Below, one piece after another: positions 1 to 12,127 of a stretch of 64,000 bases of DNA. The notes below the pieces were generated by a model. It did not search any database and had not been told where the DNA came from. It saw only the letters and a list, made by a program, of their open reading frames with translations. Source of the stretch: Pseudomonadota bacterium (GTDB taxonomy: Bacteria; Pseudomonadota; Alphaproteobacteria; Acetobacterales; Acetobacteraceae); contig JAJXXT010000155.1 in the NCBI GenBank assembly GCA_021780935.1, positions 22,013-86,012 on the forward strand, in the 5' to 3' direction. Positions within the stretch are counted from its first letter, which is position 1; every line of letters starts with the position of its first letter. Made by a program: the position numbers and the translations under genes.

Positions 1-486
1 GCCCGCCGCCTCGTAGGGCGGGTCGATCAGCACCAGCGCACGCCGCTCCGGCGCTGGCAGCAGGGCGCGCAGGGCCGCCCAGCCGTCGCTTGCATGGACA
101 CCGATCCTGTTTTGATGTCGAAACGCCGCCCGCAGGGTCGCGGCATCCTCCGGATGCAGCTCGCACAGCGCCAGCCGGTCCTGCGGCCGCGCCAGAAACG
201 CTGCCAGGGCCGGCGAGCCGGGATAGTTCCCGCTCGCCCGCACCAGCGCGAGCCAGTCCCCGAGCGGCGCGGGATCGGCCACGAGCACCCGCGCGATACC
301 CTCCCGCCACTCGCCGGTGCGCGAAGCCGGTTCTGTTGCGAGATCGTAAGAACCTAACCCCGCATGCGTGTCGAGATAGAGAAACCCAGCATCCTTTCGC
401 TGCATCGCGCGCAGCAGCCAGACCAGCACCGCGTGTTTGAGGCAGTCGCCGTGATTGCCGGCATGAAACGCGTGGCGGTAATTCAT
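1..486 (-). CDS. rlmJ: 23S rRNA (adenine-2030-N6)-methyltransferase RlmJ, 3' end cut by window edge
   Basis: RlmJ methylates A2030 of 23S rRNA with S-adenosylmethionine. Reading leftward from the ATG at 484-486 gives 162 codons that run off the window without a stop. The N-terminus (MNYRHAFHAGNHGDCLKHAV) matches the start of RlmJ, where the family has a histidine-rich YRHxFHAGNxxDxxKH pattern. It is followed by LYLDTHAGLG, the SAM-binding region, and near the window edge by LVLIDPPYEA, the catalytic DPPY motif of N6-adenine methyltransferases. The missing part is the C-terminal third. The start lies 13 bases after the tsaD stop on the same strand, so the two are probably cotranscribed. The family call is strong; the specific rRNA site is inferred from homology. 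Confidence 0.9.
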   Translation of the reverse strand, partial: MNYRHAFHAGNHGDCLKHAVLVWLLRAMQRKDAGFLYLDTHAGLGSYDLATEPASRTGEWREGIARVLVADPAPLGDWLALVRASGNYPGSPALAAFLARPQDRLALCELHPEDAATLRAAFRHQNRIGVHASDGWAALRALLPAPERRALVLIDPPYEAAG

Positions 487-499
487 GCCGCGCCGTCGG

Positions 500-1606
500 T
501 CACGCCACGAGCAGGAGCGCGTCGTCGAGCGGCCAGCGCGGGCGCGCCAGCACCTCGGGCCCGAGTGCCACGCCGTCGCGCAGCCGCTCGATCGCGGCCC
601 AGGCGACCATCACCGCGTTGTCACCGCAGAGCCGCAGCGGCGGCGCCACCAGCGCCATGCCCTCCTCCAGCGCCGCCGTCGCCAGCGCCGCCCGCACTGC
701 CTGGTTCGCCGCCACGCCGCCGCTCACCACCATCACGGCGACGGCGGGATGGGTCGCGCGCAGCATCGCCGCCGCGTGCCGCGCGCGGTCCGCCAGCACG
801 CTGGCCACCGCCGCCTGGAAACAAGCGGCGAGGTCCGCCGCGTCCTGCGCCGCCAGCGCCCCGGTGCCGAGCCGTGCCGCCTCCTGCGCCAGCGCGGTCT
901 TGAGGCCGGAGAAGGAAAAATCGCAGCCCGGCCGGCCCAGCATCGGCCGCGGCAGGGCGAAGCGCTGGGCATCGCCGCCTGCCGCCAGGCGTTCCAGCGC
1001 CGGCCCACCCGGCCAGCCGAGGCCCAGCAACTTCGCCGCCTTGTCGAACGCCTCGCCGACCGCGTCGTCGAGCGTCGTGCCGAGGCGACGGTAGCGGCCA
1101 AGCCCCTCGATCGCGACGGCCTGGGTATGCCCGCCCGAGAGCAGCAGCAACAGGTAGGGGAACCGCACCGCATCGGCGAGCGGGCCACGCGTTTCGTGCC
1201 CCGGGAGTTCCAGGCCCGGAAGTCGGGGCGTCAGCGCATGCGCCTCAAGGTGGTTGACCGCAACGAAGGGCACGCCCAGCGCCAGCGCCAGGCCCTTGCC
1301 GTAATTGGCCCCGACCAGCAGCCCGCCGATCAGCCCCGGCCCCAGCGTCGCAGCGACCGCGCCCAGCCCGCCAAGGCCGATCCCCGCCTCAGCCAGCACA
1401 CCCTCGACCATGCGCGGCAGGTGCGCCAGATGCGCCCGGGCGGCGATTTCCGGCACCACCCCGCCATGCTCCGCATGCCCCGCCTGGCTCAGCACACGCT
1501 CGGCCAGCACGCGCCCGTCCGCCGCCAGCACCGCCACCGCCGTCTCGTCGCAGCTTGTCTCGATACCCAGAACGGGGCCCGCGACGGGGCGAAAGACGGG
1601 GTCCAT
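500..1606 (-). CDS. tsaD: tRNA N6-adenosine threonylcarbamoyltransferase TsaD
   Basis: TsaD transfers the threonylcarbamoyl group from threonylcarbamoyl-AMP to A37 of ANN-decoding tRNAs, working with TsaB and TsaE in the cytoplasm. The 368-residue protein opens with the ASKHA-fold phosphate-binding signature GIETSCDETA. It has the metal-binding NHLEAH motif near residue 115, LLLLSGGHTQ, and VSGGVAANQAVR near the C-terminus. Length is slightly above the usual 340-350. The ATG at 1606 gives a short leader before the conserved core. It is divergent from hemC, with about 80 bases between the starts that must hold both promoters, and rlmJ follows directly. Confidence 0.96.
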   Translation of the reverse strand: MDPVFRPVAGPVLGIETSCDETAVAVLAADGRVLAERVLSQAGHAEHGGVVPEIAARAHLAHLPRMVEGVLAEAGIGLGGLGAVAATLGPGLIGGLLVGANYGKGLALALGVPFVAVNHLEAHALTPRLPGLELPGHETRGPLADAVRFPYLLLLLSGGHTQAVAIEGLGRYRRLGTTLDDAVGEAFDKAAKLLGLGWPGGPALERLAAGGDAQRFALPRPMLGRPGCDFSFSGLKTALAQEAARLGTGALAAQDAADLAACFQAAVASVLADRARHAAAMLRATHPAVAVMVVSGGVAANQAVRAALATAALEEGMALVAPPLRLCGDNAVMVAWAAIERLRDGVALGPEVLARPRWPLDDALLLVA

Positions 1607-1688
1607 CCGCGTCTTTTAGGCGGCGGGCGCCCCGGCCGCCACCATGCCGGCTCTGGAATCGGCGGACGCAACGATGCAGAATCGCCCG

Positions 1689-2687
1689 ATGAACGACCCC
1701 ATCCCGCACGCGACACGCCCACCCCTGCCGCTGCGCGCCGGCACGCGCGGCTCGCCCCTGGCGCTAGTGCAGACCCGCGGCTTCCTTGCCCGGCTCTCGA
1801 CCTTCTGCCCGGTGCTCGCCTTGCCGCCGGATGGCGAAACCCCCGTCTTCGCCGAGCACGTCATCCGCACCACCGGGGACGCGGTGCGCGACCGTCCGCT
1901 CGCGGAGCTGGGCGGCAAATCGCTGTTCGCCAAGGAAATCCACGAGGCGATGGAAGCCGGCCTGATCGACATCGCGGTACACAGCCTCAAGGACCTCGAG
2001 ACCGACCTGCCGGAGGGGATCGCGCTCGGCTGCGTGCTGCCGCGCGAGGACCCGCGTGACGCGCTGATCCTGCCGCCTGATGCCGCCCCGCCCGACCCGG
2101 CGGACCCGCTTGCGGCGATCCCGCGCGGCGGCGTGGTCGGTACCTGTTCGCCACGGCGCGCGGCGCAGCTTCTGGCGGCGCGGCCGGACCTGCGCGTCGA
2201 GCCGCTGCGCGGCAACGTGGAAACCCGGCTCGCACGCCTGCGGCGCGGCGATTTCGCGGCGACGCTGCTGGCCCAGGCGGGGCTGCGCCGGCTCGGCCTC
2301 GCCGATGCCGCCGCCGCCGTGCTGGAGCCCTCGGCGATGCTTCCGGCGGTGGGCCAGGGCATCGTCGGCATCACCGTGCGCGCGGCCGATGCCGCCCTCA
2401 CACGCCTGCTCGCCGCGATCGAGGACCCGGCCATGCGCGCGGTCGCCACCGCGGAACGGGCGATGCTGGCCGGGCTCGGCGGGTCCTGCCGCACGCCGAT
2501 CGGCGGCCATGCCACCATCACCGACGGCGTGCTGACGCTCGACGGCCTGCTGGCCAGCGCGGACGGCGCGCTGCTGGTGCGCCATCGGGCGCAGGGCCCG
2601 GTCGCGGAAGCCGCCGCCATCGGCGCCGAGGTCGCCGCCCGGCTGCGCGCCGACGCGCCGGCGTCGCTTGTCGCAACCCTTGCCTGA
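1689..2687 (+). CDS. hemC: Porphobilinogen deaminase (hydroxymethylbilane synthase)
   Basis: HemC polymerises four porphobilinogens into hydroxymethylbilane in the tetrapyrrole pathway. The 332-residue protein begins its core with LRAGTRGSPLALVQT and has the AVHSLKDLETDLP segment with active-site residues. GLGGSCRTPIGGHA carries the cysteine that binds the dipyrromethane cofactor. An in-frame ATG exists 45 bases upstream, but the ATG at 1689 fits the family N-terminus better. The 3' end overlaps hemD by 20 bases, so hemC, hemD, the mitofilin-like gene and hemY form one tight operon. All expected catalytic features are present. Confidence 0.96.
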   Translation: MNDPIPHATRPPLPLRAGTRGSPLALVQTRGFLARLSTFCPVLALPPDGETPVFAEHVIRTTGDAVRDRPLAELGGKSLFAKEIHEAMEAGLIDIAVHSLKDLETDLPEGIALGCVLPREDPRDALILPPDAAPPDPADPLAAIPRGGVVGTCSPRRAAQLLAARPDLRVEPLRGNVETRLARLRRGDFAATLLAQAGLRRLGLADAAAAVLEPSAMLPAVGQGIVGITVRAADAALTRLLAAIEDPAMRAVATAERAMLAGLGGSCRTPIGGHATITDGVLTLDGLLASADGALLVRHRAQGPVAEAAAIGAEVAARLRADAPASLVATLA

Positions 2688-3393
2688 GTTTGTCCTCGTC
2701 ACCCGAGCGGCGGAACAGGCCGCGGCCACGGCGCGACGTCTCGAAGCCCTGGGGTTCACGCCGGTGCTGGCGCCGACGCAGGTAATCCACGCACGGCGCC
2801 TCGCAGCTGTCCCGCCGGTTCAGGCGGTTCTGGTGACCAGCGCCAACGCGATTCCCGCGCTGCCCGCGCGACTGCGCAGCCTGCCCCTGTTCGCCGTCGG
2901 CGATGCCACGGCCGATCATGCGCGCGCCGCCGGGTTTGCCAACACGGAGAGCGCCGGGCGCGACGCGGCGGCGCTGGCGGCGCTGGTGACAAATCGCCTC
3001 GACCCCGCCCTGGGGCCGCTGCTGCTCGCCGCCGGCGCGGGCCAGGGTGCTGCCCTCGCCGTGGCGCTGCGCGGTGCCGGGTTTCGCGTGCTGCGTCGCA
3101 TCGGCTATGGCGCACGGCCGGCCCGTGGCCTGCCAGCGCCGGCCCGCCAGGCCTTGGCGCGCGGGGGCATCGGCCACGCCCTGTTTTTCTCCCCGGCCAG
3201 TGCCCGCGCGGCGGTGCTGCTGCTGCGCGGCCTGCCCACGGCGGCGGTCACCGCGTTGGCCATCTCGCCCGCCACCGCTGCCGCGCTCACCCCCTTGAAG
3301 TGGGCCGGCATCCGTGTTGCATCCTCACCCGACCAGGAGGCGCTGCTGGCGCTTCTGCCCCCATCCGCCACGCCACAGGGTGACGCGCCATGA
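2668..3393 (+). CDS. hemD: Uroporphyrinogen-III synthase
   Basis: HemD cyclises hydroxymethylbilane with inversion of ring D to give uroporphyrinogen III. The 241-residue protein starts FVLVTRAAEQAAATA, the usual beginning of this family, and later shows GHALFFSPASARAAVLLL, resembling the conserved FTS-(S/A)-A motif. HemD diverges quickly, so the call leans on position after hemC as well as on these motifs. The start used is a TTG at 2668 inside the end of hemC; no better in-frame ATG lies nearby. It overlaps the next gene by four bases (ATGA), which indicates translational coupling. Confidence 0.9.
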   Translation: MSQPLPEFVLVTRAAEQAAATARRLEALGFTPVLAPTQVIHARRLAAVPPVQAVLVTSANAIPALPARLRSLPLFAVGDATADHARAAGFANTESAGRDAAALAALVTNRLDPALGPLLLAAGAGQGAALAVALRGAGFRVLRRIGYGARPARGLPAPARQALARGGIGHALFFSPASARAAVLLLRGLPTAAVTALAISPATAAALTPLKWAGIRVASSPDQEALLALLPPSATPQGDAP

Positions 3394-4349
3394 CCGAGAC
3401 CGACGCGCCCGCCGGGCCAGACACAGCTCCGCCGCCAACGGCCGCGCCGGGAACCGCCCAACCCGCCGGCACCGCTCCGCCCAACGCCCATCTGGGCCGC
3501 CGCCTCGGCCCCATCGTTCTCATCGTCTGCGGGATCGTTCTGGTGGCGATGACGGTGGGCTGGATCGTCGCTCAGCGTGGCGTGCTGGCCGGCGGCGCGA
3601 CGTCTGCCGAGATCACGCTGCTGCGCACCCAGCTCACCGCGGCGCAGGCACGCATCACGACCCTCGCCGGCCGGGTGCGAGCGCTGGCGGCCCGCCCTGC
3701 CCCCGGCGCCACCGAGATTGCGGCACTGTCGCAGCGGGTCGCCGCCCTGTCGCAGCGGGTCGCGACCCTGGAGGCACGGCCGGCCGGCGGCGACACCACG
3801 GCACTGGCCGCCAGCGTCACGGCCCTGGCGCAGAGACTGGCAAGCGTCGCCCAGGCCGGCCAGGACGCGACGCAGCGCCTGGCGCGGATCGAGGCGGCGC
3901 GCGCGGCCCTGAATGCCGGCCGCCCGCTCGGCGCCCTTCCCGGTGCACCGCCGGCGCTGGCGCGCTATGCGACGACGCCACCGCCCACCGAGGCCGGGCT
4001 GCGCGAGAGTTTCGCCGCCGCCGCCACCGCCGCCCTGGCCGCAAGCCGCCCGCCGCAGCCTTCAGGCCTGCTGGCGGGTCTGGCGCAGCGCGCGGAATCC
4101 CTGCTGACCGTGCGGGTCGGCGGCAAGGTGGTCGCCGGCCCGCCGGCCGCCATCCCGCTGGACATGGCACGGCGGCGGCTTGACTCCGGTGACCTCGCCG
4201 GCGCGGTTGCCGCCCTCGCGCCGCTCGACGCGGCAGCGGCGCACGCGATGGCGCCCTGGGTCGGCCGTGCGCGGGCGCTGCTCGCGGCACGCGCGGCGCT
4301 GAACGACATGGCGGCCGGCGGAAACCCCACGGGGACCGGTGCCGGCTGA
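3390..4349 (+). CDS. Mitofilin/Mic60-like inner-membrane protein in the heme operon
   Basis: This 319-residue protein has a Pro/Ala-rich cytoplasmic N-terminus, a single transmembrane helix around residues 37-57 (IVLIVCGIVLVAMTVGWIV) and a long heptad-rich region with repeats such as AALSQRVAALSQRVATLEAR that should form a coiled coil. The compact C-terminal region resembles the COG4223/mitofilin domain. Alphaproteobacterial Mic60 relatives are known to sit between hemD and hemY and to shape intracytoplasmic membranes. Some genomes call this position HemX, but the HemX methyltransferase domain is not visible here. The call rests on architecture and position; the mitofilin domain needs a profile search. 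It overlaps hemY by one base. Confidence 0.72.
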   Translation: MTETDAPAGPDTAPPPTAAPGTAQPAGTAPPNAHLGRRLGPIVLIVCGIVLVAMTVGWIVAQRGVLAGGATSAEITLLRTQLTAAQARITTLAGRVRALAARPAPGATEIAALSQRVAALSQRVATLEARPAGGDTTALAASVTALAQRLASVAQAGQDATQRLARIEAARAALNAGRPLGALPGAPPALARYATTPPPTEAGLRESFAAAATAALAASRPPQPSGLLAGLAQRAESLLTVRVGGKVVAGPPAAIPLDMARRRLDSGDLAGAVAALAPLDAAAAHAMAPWVGRARALLAARAALNDMAAGGNPTGTGAG

Positions 4350-5689
4350 TGCGCCGCATCATCGCCTTTCTCGTGCTGTGCGCCGCGATCGTCGCCGTCG
4401 CGTGGTGGGTGGCGGCGATCCCCGGCCATATCGACCTCGCGGTCGGCGGCGTCGCCATCCAGACCTCGGCGCCGGTCGGCATCACGCTCGGCATCGTGGC
4501 GCTGCTGGTGGCGTATGTCCTACTGCGGCTGCTGGTGATCCTGCTCACGCTGCCGCGGCGCTGGCGGCGCTGGCGCGCGACAAGGCGTCGCCTCGGTGGC
4601 GAGCGGGCGGTGACGCGCGCGCTGGTGGCGCTCGCCGCCAATGCCGAGGCGCCCGCAAGGCGCCAGGCCGAACGGGCTCGCAAGCTGCTGGGCGCCACGC
4701 CGCAGACCCTGTTGATCAGCGCCGAGGCGGCCCGGCTCGCCGGCGACGACAAGGCCGCGGCCTCCGCCTATGAGGCGCTCGCCGGCGATTCCGAATCCGC
4801 CTTTCTCGGCCTGCGCGGGCTGTTCCGCCAGGCCGTCGCGCGCGCCGACTGGCAGGAGGCGATGCGTCTCGCGCGCCGTGCGGAGGCGCATGCGCCGGGC
4901 AAGACCTGGCTGATCGCCGAACGCGCCGAGGCGGCCCTGCGCGCCGGCGACTGGGACGCGGCGCTGGCGCTCGCGGGACCGGACCTGCCCAAGGTGCAGC
5001 TCGCCACCGCCGCCGCCCTCGCCAACCCCGACCCCGGGCTCGCGCGCGGCCTCGCCAAGCGGGCCTGGCAGCAGGACCATGGCTTCGCGCCGGCCGCCAT
5101 CGCCTATGCCCGGGCGCTGCGCGCCGCCGGCAAGGACGCCCGTGCCGCCGTGGTGTTGCGGCGAAGCTGGTCCACCGCGCCGCACCCGGACCTCGCGGAG
5201 GCGGCGCTCGACGGCATCACCGACCGGCTGGCGCGGCTGCGCGCCGGCACCGCGCTGATCCATGGCCGGCCGGACGATGCGGAATCACACCTGTTGATGG
5301 CGCGGCTCTCGCACGAGGCGGACCTGCCGGGGGAGGCGCGGCGGCATGTCGATGCGGCCCATGCCAAAGGCATGGACGACCGGCGGATGTGGCTGCTCGC
5401 GGCACGCATCGAGGACACGAATGGCGCCGGATCGGGGACCGGATCGGGGGTCGGATCGGCGGCTGGCGCCGAGGCGCTGCGCCGCGCCGCCATCGCCTCC
5501 GACCCCGCCTGGACCTGCGGCCAGTGCGGCACGCATCTCGCCGCCTGGCAGCCGGTCTGCCCGAATTGCGGCACGGTCGGCCGCATCGTCTGGCAGGCGC
5601 CGGGCCAGGGATCGCGGGACCAAGGACTGGGAGGAACAAGTCCGGCACGCCTGCGCGCCGAGACGATGAAGGTGCTGCCGGCGGGCTGA
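4349..5689 (+). CDS. hemY: HemY-type TPR membrane protein with C-terminal zinc ribbon
   Basis: This is the operon-linked HemY of proteobacteria, a membrane TPR protein of uncertain role in heme synthesis. It is unrelated to the protoporphyrinogen oxidase also called HemY. Two transmembrane helices lie in the first 65 residues, then comes an arginine-rich stretch and about 300 residues of helical TPR-like repeats. After a Gly-rich linker made of a 12-bp repeat (5429-5464), the tail has WTCGQCG and, 14 residues on, CPNCG: a four-cysteine ribbon. The 446-residue length is normal for alphaproteobacteria. The ATG overlaps the stop of the preceding gene. Confidence 0.88.
   Translation: MRRIIAFLVLCAAIVAVAWWVAAIPGHIDLAVGGVAIQTSAPVGITLGIVALLVAYVLLRLLVILLTLPRRWRRWRATRRRLGGERAVTRALVALAANAEAPARRQAERARKLLGATPQTLLISAEAARLAGDDKAAASAYEALAGDSESAFLGLRGLFRQAVARADWQEAMRLARRAEAHAPGKTWLIAERAEAALRAGDWDAALALAGPDLPKVQLATAAALANPDPGLARGLAKRAWQQDHGFAPAAIAYARALRAAGKDARAAVVLRRSWSTAPHPDLAEAALDGITDRLARLRAGTALIHGRPDDAESHLLMARLSHEADLPGEARRHVDAAHAKGMDDRRMWLLAARIEDTNGAGSGTGSGVGSAAGAEALRRAAIASDPAWTCGQCGTHLAAWQPVCPNCGTVGRIVWQAPGQGSRDQGLGGTSPARLRAETMKVLPAG
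5429..5464 (+). repeat. 12-bp tandem repeat inside hemY, three copies
   Basis: Three successive 12-base units begin at 5429, 5441 and 5453, each starting GGATCGG, with small differences in the second half. They encode Gly-Ser-Gly-Thr/Val linkers between the TPR region and the zinc ribbon. The unit is a multiple of three, so copy-number change would only alter linker length. Confidence 0.85.
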
Positions 5690-5825
5690 GGCGCCGCACG
5701 ATCTGTCCCTGCTGTCATTTCCCGGCCAGGGTCTGTTGCACAGCCCCCACCCCCATGCTAGGTGCGCGCCGCTCCGGCGCCGCCGCGGGCATGCTCTCCC
5801 GTGCATCGTGCACGGCCCCACCAGG

Positions 5826-6410
5826 ATGGATAACGCACACGTGGCGTCTGGCACTGCTTCAACCACCGCTTCCGGCCGGCTGGCCGATCGTTACGCAACC
5901 GCGCTCTATGCGCTCGCCGACGAACAGGGCGCACTCGACCGCGCGGTGCAGGAGATGGAGGCGCTGGGCCGCCTCATCGACGCCAGCGCCGATCTGCGCC
6001 GCCTGCTGGAAAGCCCGCTGATCGACGTGCACACCGCGGAAAAGGCTCTGCGTTCGGTGCTGACCGACAGCGGCTTCTCCAAGCTGATCCTCGATTTCGC
6101 CAGCGTCGTGGTGGCCAACCGCCGGGCGCGCGAGCTGCGCGCGATCGTCGCCGGTTTCGCCGCCCTGGTCGCCACCCGCCGCGGTGTTGTCGTCGCGCAT
6201 GTCGCGACCGCGCGCCCGTTGTCGGCCACCCAGGAACAGGCACTGCGCGCGCGCCTGATCGAGGCCGGCTATGCCCGCGTCGATATCGATACCACCGTTG
6301 ACCCCGAACTTCTGGGCGGCCTGACGCTGCGCGTCGGCGCCCGCCTCTACGACACCTCGCTGCGCTCGCGTCTGCAGCGCCTGCAATACGCCATGAAGGG
6401 AGCTGCCTGA
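5826..6410 (+). CDS. atpH: ATP synthase F1 subunit delta
   Basis: The delta subunit (OSCP) joins the F1 head to the b-subunit stalk. The 194-residue protein has the N-terminal helical bundle ([21 protein letters not shown]) and the C-terminal signature [13 protein letters not shown], followed by [12 protein letters not shown]. The open frame extends 90 bases upstream, but the ATG at 5826 gives the normal N-terminus and length. It is the first gene of the F1 operon, ordered delta, alpha, gamma, beta, epsilon as usual in alphaproteobacteria, where F0 genes lie elsewhere. It follows hemY after about 135 bases, which presumably hold the promoter. Confidence 0.95.
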   Translation: MDNAHVASGTASTTASGRLADRYATALYALADEQGALDRAVQEMEALGRLIDASADLRRLLESPLIDVHTAEKALRSVLTDSGFSKLILDFASVVVANRRARELRAIVAGFAALVATRRGVVVAHVATARPLSATQEQALRARLIEAGYARVDIDTTVDPELLGGLTLRVGARLYDTSLRSRLQRLQYAMKGAA

Positions 6411-6411
6411 T

Positions 6412-7941
<1,530 letters not shown>

Positions 7942-7967
7942 GGCGCCCCTAACCCGAGGATCGCCTG

Positions 7968-10362
<2,395 letters not shown>

Positions 10363-10372
10363 GGCGAGCGCG

Positions 10373-10780
10373 ATGCCCGTCGATCTCGAGATCGTCTCGC
10401 CGGAAAAGCTGCTGCTCGCGGAGCCGGTGGAGATGGTGACGCTGCCGGGCTCCGAGGGCGAGATCGGTGTGCTGCCCGGCCATGCGCCGATGATCGTGCT
10501 GCTGCGCGGCGGCACGGTGCGCACCTGGGAGGGCGGCAAGGTCGTCAAGAGCCTCTACGTCTCCGGCGGTTTCGCGGAGATCACCGGGTCGCTGGTGACG
10601 GTGCTGGCCAATGCCGCGACGCCGGTCGCCGAGCTTTCCCACGCGGCGGCCGAGCAGCGCCTCGCCGCGGCGGAAAGCGCCTACGCGGCCCTCGACAAGA
10701 GCGACATGGCGGCAACCCTCGCGGCGATGGACGAGATTCAGTCCGCCCGCGCCATGGTCGAGGCCGCTCCCCGGACCTGA
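10373..10780 (+). CDS. atpC: ATP synthase F1 subunit epsilon
   Basis: Epsilon caps the rotor and regulates F1. The 135-residue protein starts with the beta-sandwich sequence LEIVSPEKLLLAEPVEMVTLPGSEGEIGVLPGHAPM (split here across two conserved blocks), and continues with YVSGGFAEI and VTVLA. The C-terminal part is a two-helix hairpin rich in alanine. It starts ten bases after atpD. The stop codon lies inside the first unit of a 17-bp tandem repeat, so the last codons belong to that repeat. Confidence 0.95.
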   Translation: MPVDLEIVSPEKLLLAEPVEMVTLPGSEGEIGVLPGHAPMIVLLRGGTVRTWEGGKVVKSLYVSGGFAEITGSLVTVLANAATPVAELSHAAAEQRLAAAESAYAALDKSDMAATLAAMDEIQSARAMVEAAPRT

Positions 10781-10855
10781 CGCCCCCCCGGACCTGACGC
10801 CCCCCCGGACCTGAGGCTGGGGCGGACCTGACGCCCAGGCGGATCTAACGCTCGC
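10771..10855 (+). repeat. 17-bp tandem repeat spanning the atpC stop codon
   Basis: Five consecutive units start at 10771, 10788, 10805, 10822 and 10839, an exact 17-base period. The first two are identical (CCGGACCTGACGCCCCC); the last three drift progressively. The first unit contains the atpC stop codon. A 17-base unit shifts the frame at each copy. The remaining DNA to 10975 shows no recognisable gene. Confidence 0.9.
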
Positions 10856-10975
10856 GCCCGGCGGCCCCTCAGCGCGCTTGAAATCGCGTCGCGACATCGC
10901 GACGTTGCACCGCATGACGACCCGGCACGCAGACGCCCGCCATCACGGCGTGGCGGCGATGATCGCTTTCGCGCG

Positions 10976-11869
10976 GTGAAGCACTGGCGGCTCGACGACG
11001 TGGATTGGGGCGGTTTCGACGGCAGCCGTCTGGATGCGCGCGTGCTGCCCCTGGTGAAGGCGGCGGCGATGGTCGAGCGCAACGGCACCGACTATGCGAT
11101 CTATCTCAAGCGCGTCTTCGCCGACGATCCGGCGTTCTGCGCCGCCGCCGATACCTGGGCGGAGGAGGAGGTGCAGCACGGCGAGGCGCTGGGGCGCTGG
11201 GCGATGCTGGCTGATCCCGACTGGGATTTTCGCGCCGCCTTCGCGCGTTATCGCGCCGGGTTCAGCATCCCGCTCGATGCCACCGCCTCGGTCCGCGGCT
11301 CGCGCACCGGCGAGCTGATCGCGCGCTGCATGGTGGAGACCGGTACGTCGAGCTATTACACGGCTCTCGCGGACGCGACGGCGGAACCGGTGCTCGGGCG
11401 CCTCTGCCGGCTCATCGCGGCCGACGAGTACCGGCACTTCAAGCTGTTCTACGACCACATGCACCGCTATCTCGGGCGCGAGCGGCTCGGTTTCGCGCGC
11501 CGCCTCGTGATCGCTGCCTTGCGGGCGCGCGAGAGCGAGGACGACGAACTCGCCTTTGCCTATCATTGCGCGAACGAACCGACATCGCTGCCCTACGGCC
11601 ACGCGCGCTGCATGCGCGCCTATCTCGGCGGCGCGATCGGCTTCTATCGCCGCCCCCATGTCGCGCGCGGCATGGCGATGATCTGCAAGACCGTGGGGCT
11701 GAAGCCGCACGGCAAGCTGTGCGGGCTTTCGACGCACCTGGCGTGGCATGCGTTGGGCCGGCAACGACGACGCTATGGCGGGGCCGCATCCGGCAGCGCG
11801 ACGCCGCCATCCTCCGTCCGCTCCAGCGGCGCCGCCGCGACGACGGCATCGAGGGTCAGCGCGCCATAG
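10976..11869 (+). CDS. Ferritin-like di-iron domain protein, function unknown
   Basis: This 297-residue protein has the four-helix pattern of ferritin-like di-iron proteins. A glutamate in AAMVERNGTDYA is followed about 35 residues later by EEEVQHGEAL (ExxH), then MVETGTSSYY supplies a second glutamate and AADEYRHFKLFYDHM a second ExxH. Two E...ExxH pairs are a complete carboxylate-bridged di-iron site. The C-terminal 100 residues are basic and of unknown fold. Substrate is not predictable; relatives include rubrerythrin-like and hydroxylase-like proteins. The GTG at 10976 is used because no ATG lies before the first helix. Its 3' end overlaps the convergent DUF952 gene by 97 bases. Confidence 0.75.
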   Translation: MKHWRLDDVDWGGFDGSRLDARVLPLVKAAAMVERNGTDYAIYLKRVFADDPAFCAAADTWAEEEVQHGEALGRWAMLADPDWDFRAAFARYRAGFSIPLDATASVRGSRTGELIARCMVETGTSSYYTALADATAEPVLGRLCRLIAADEYRHFKLFYDHMHRYLGRERLGFARRLVIAALRARESEDDELAFAYHCANEPTSLPYGHARCMRAYLGGAIGFYRRPHVARGMAMICKTVGLKPHGKLCGLSTHLAWHALGRQRRRYGGAASGSATPPSSVRSSGAAATTASRVSAP

Positions 11870-12126
11870 ACATGCGGAAACAGCGCCCCGCCGCGCGCCT
11901 CCTCCCAGCGTAAGGCCGTACCGAGCGCGGCGAGATCGACCGCGACCAGCATCAGCCGGTCCTGGCCGCGATAATGCCGGTCCAGCGTCCCCGCCAACTG
12001 GCCGGCGAGCGAGAGATGAATGAACCCGTCGGCAAGGTCCGCCGGTGTGCCGCGGAACACGCCCTCGCGCCGCCATGCCTCGAGCTGCGGCACCGTCAGC
12101 ACCTTGTAGGCGAGCCGTTCCGCCAT
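11773..12126 (-). CDS. DUF952 domain protein
   Basis: This 117-residue protein matches the small DUF952 family. It opens AYKVLTVPQLEAWRREGVFRGTPADLADGFIH in blocks conserved in that family, including DGFIHLS and the later RWEEARGGALFPHVYG. The family has no settled function; an ADP-ribosyltransferase-like fold has been proposed for members. The gene is convergent with, and overlaps, the ferritin-like gene. The next gene upstream on the same strand stops one base before this start, so the two are likely cotranscribed. Confidence 0.82.
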   Translation of the reverse strand: MAERLAYKVLTVPQLEAWRREGVFRGTPADLADGFIHLSLAGQLAGTLDRHYRGQDRLMLVAVDLAALGTALRWEEARGGALFPHVYGALTLDAVVAAAPLERTEDGGVALPDAAPP

Positions 12127-12127
12127 G

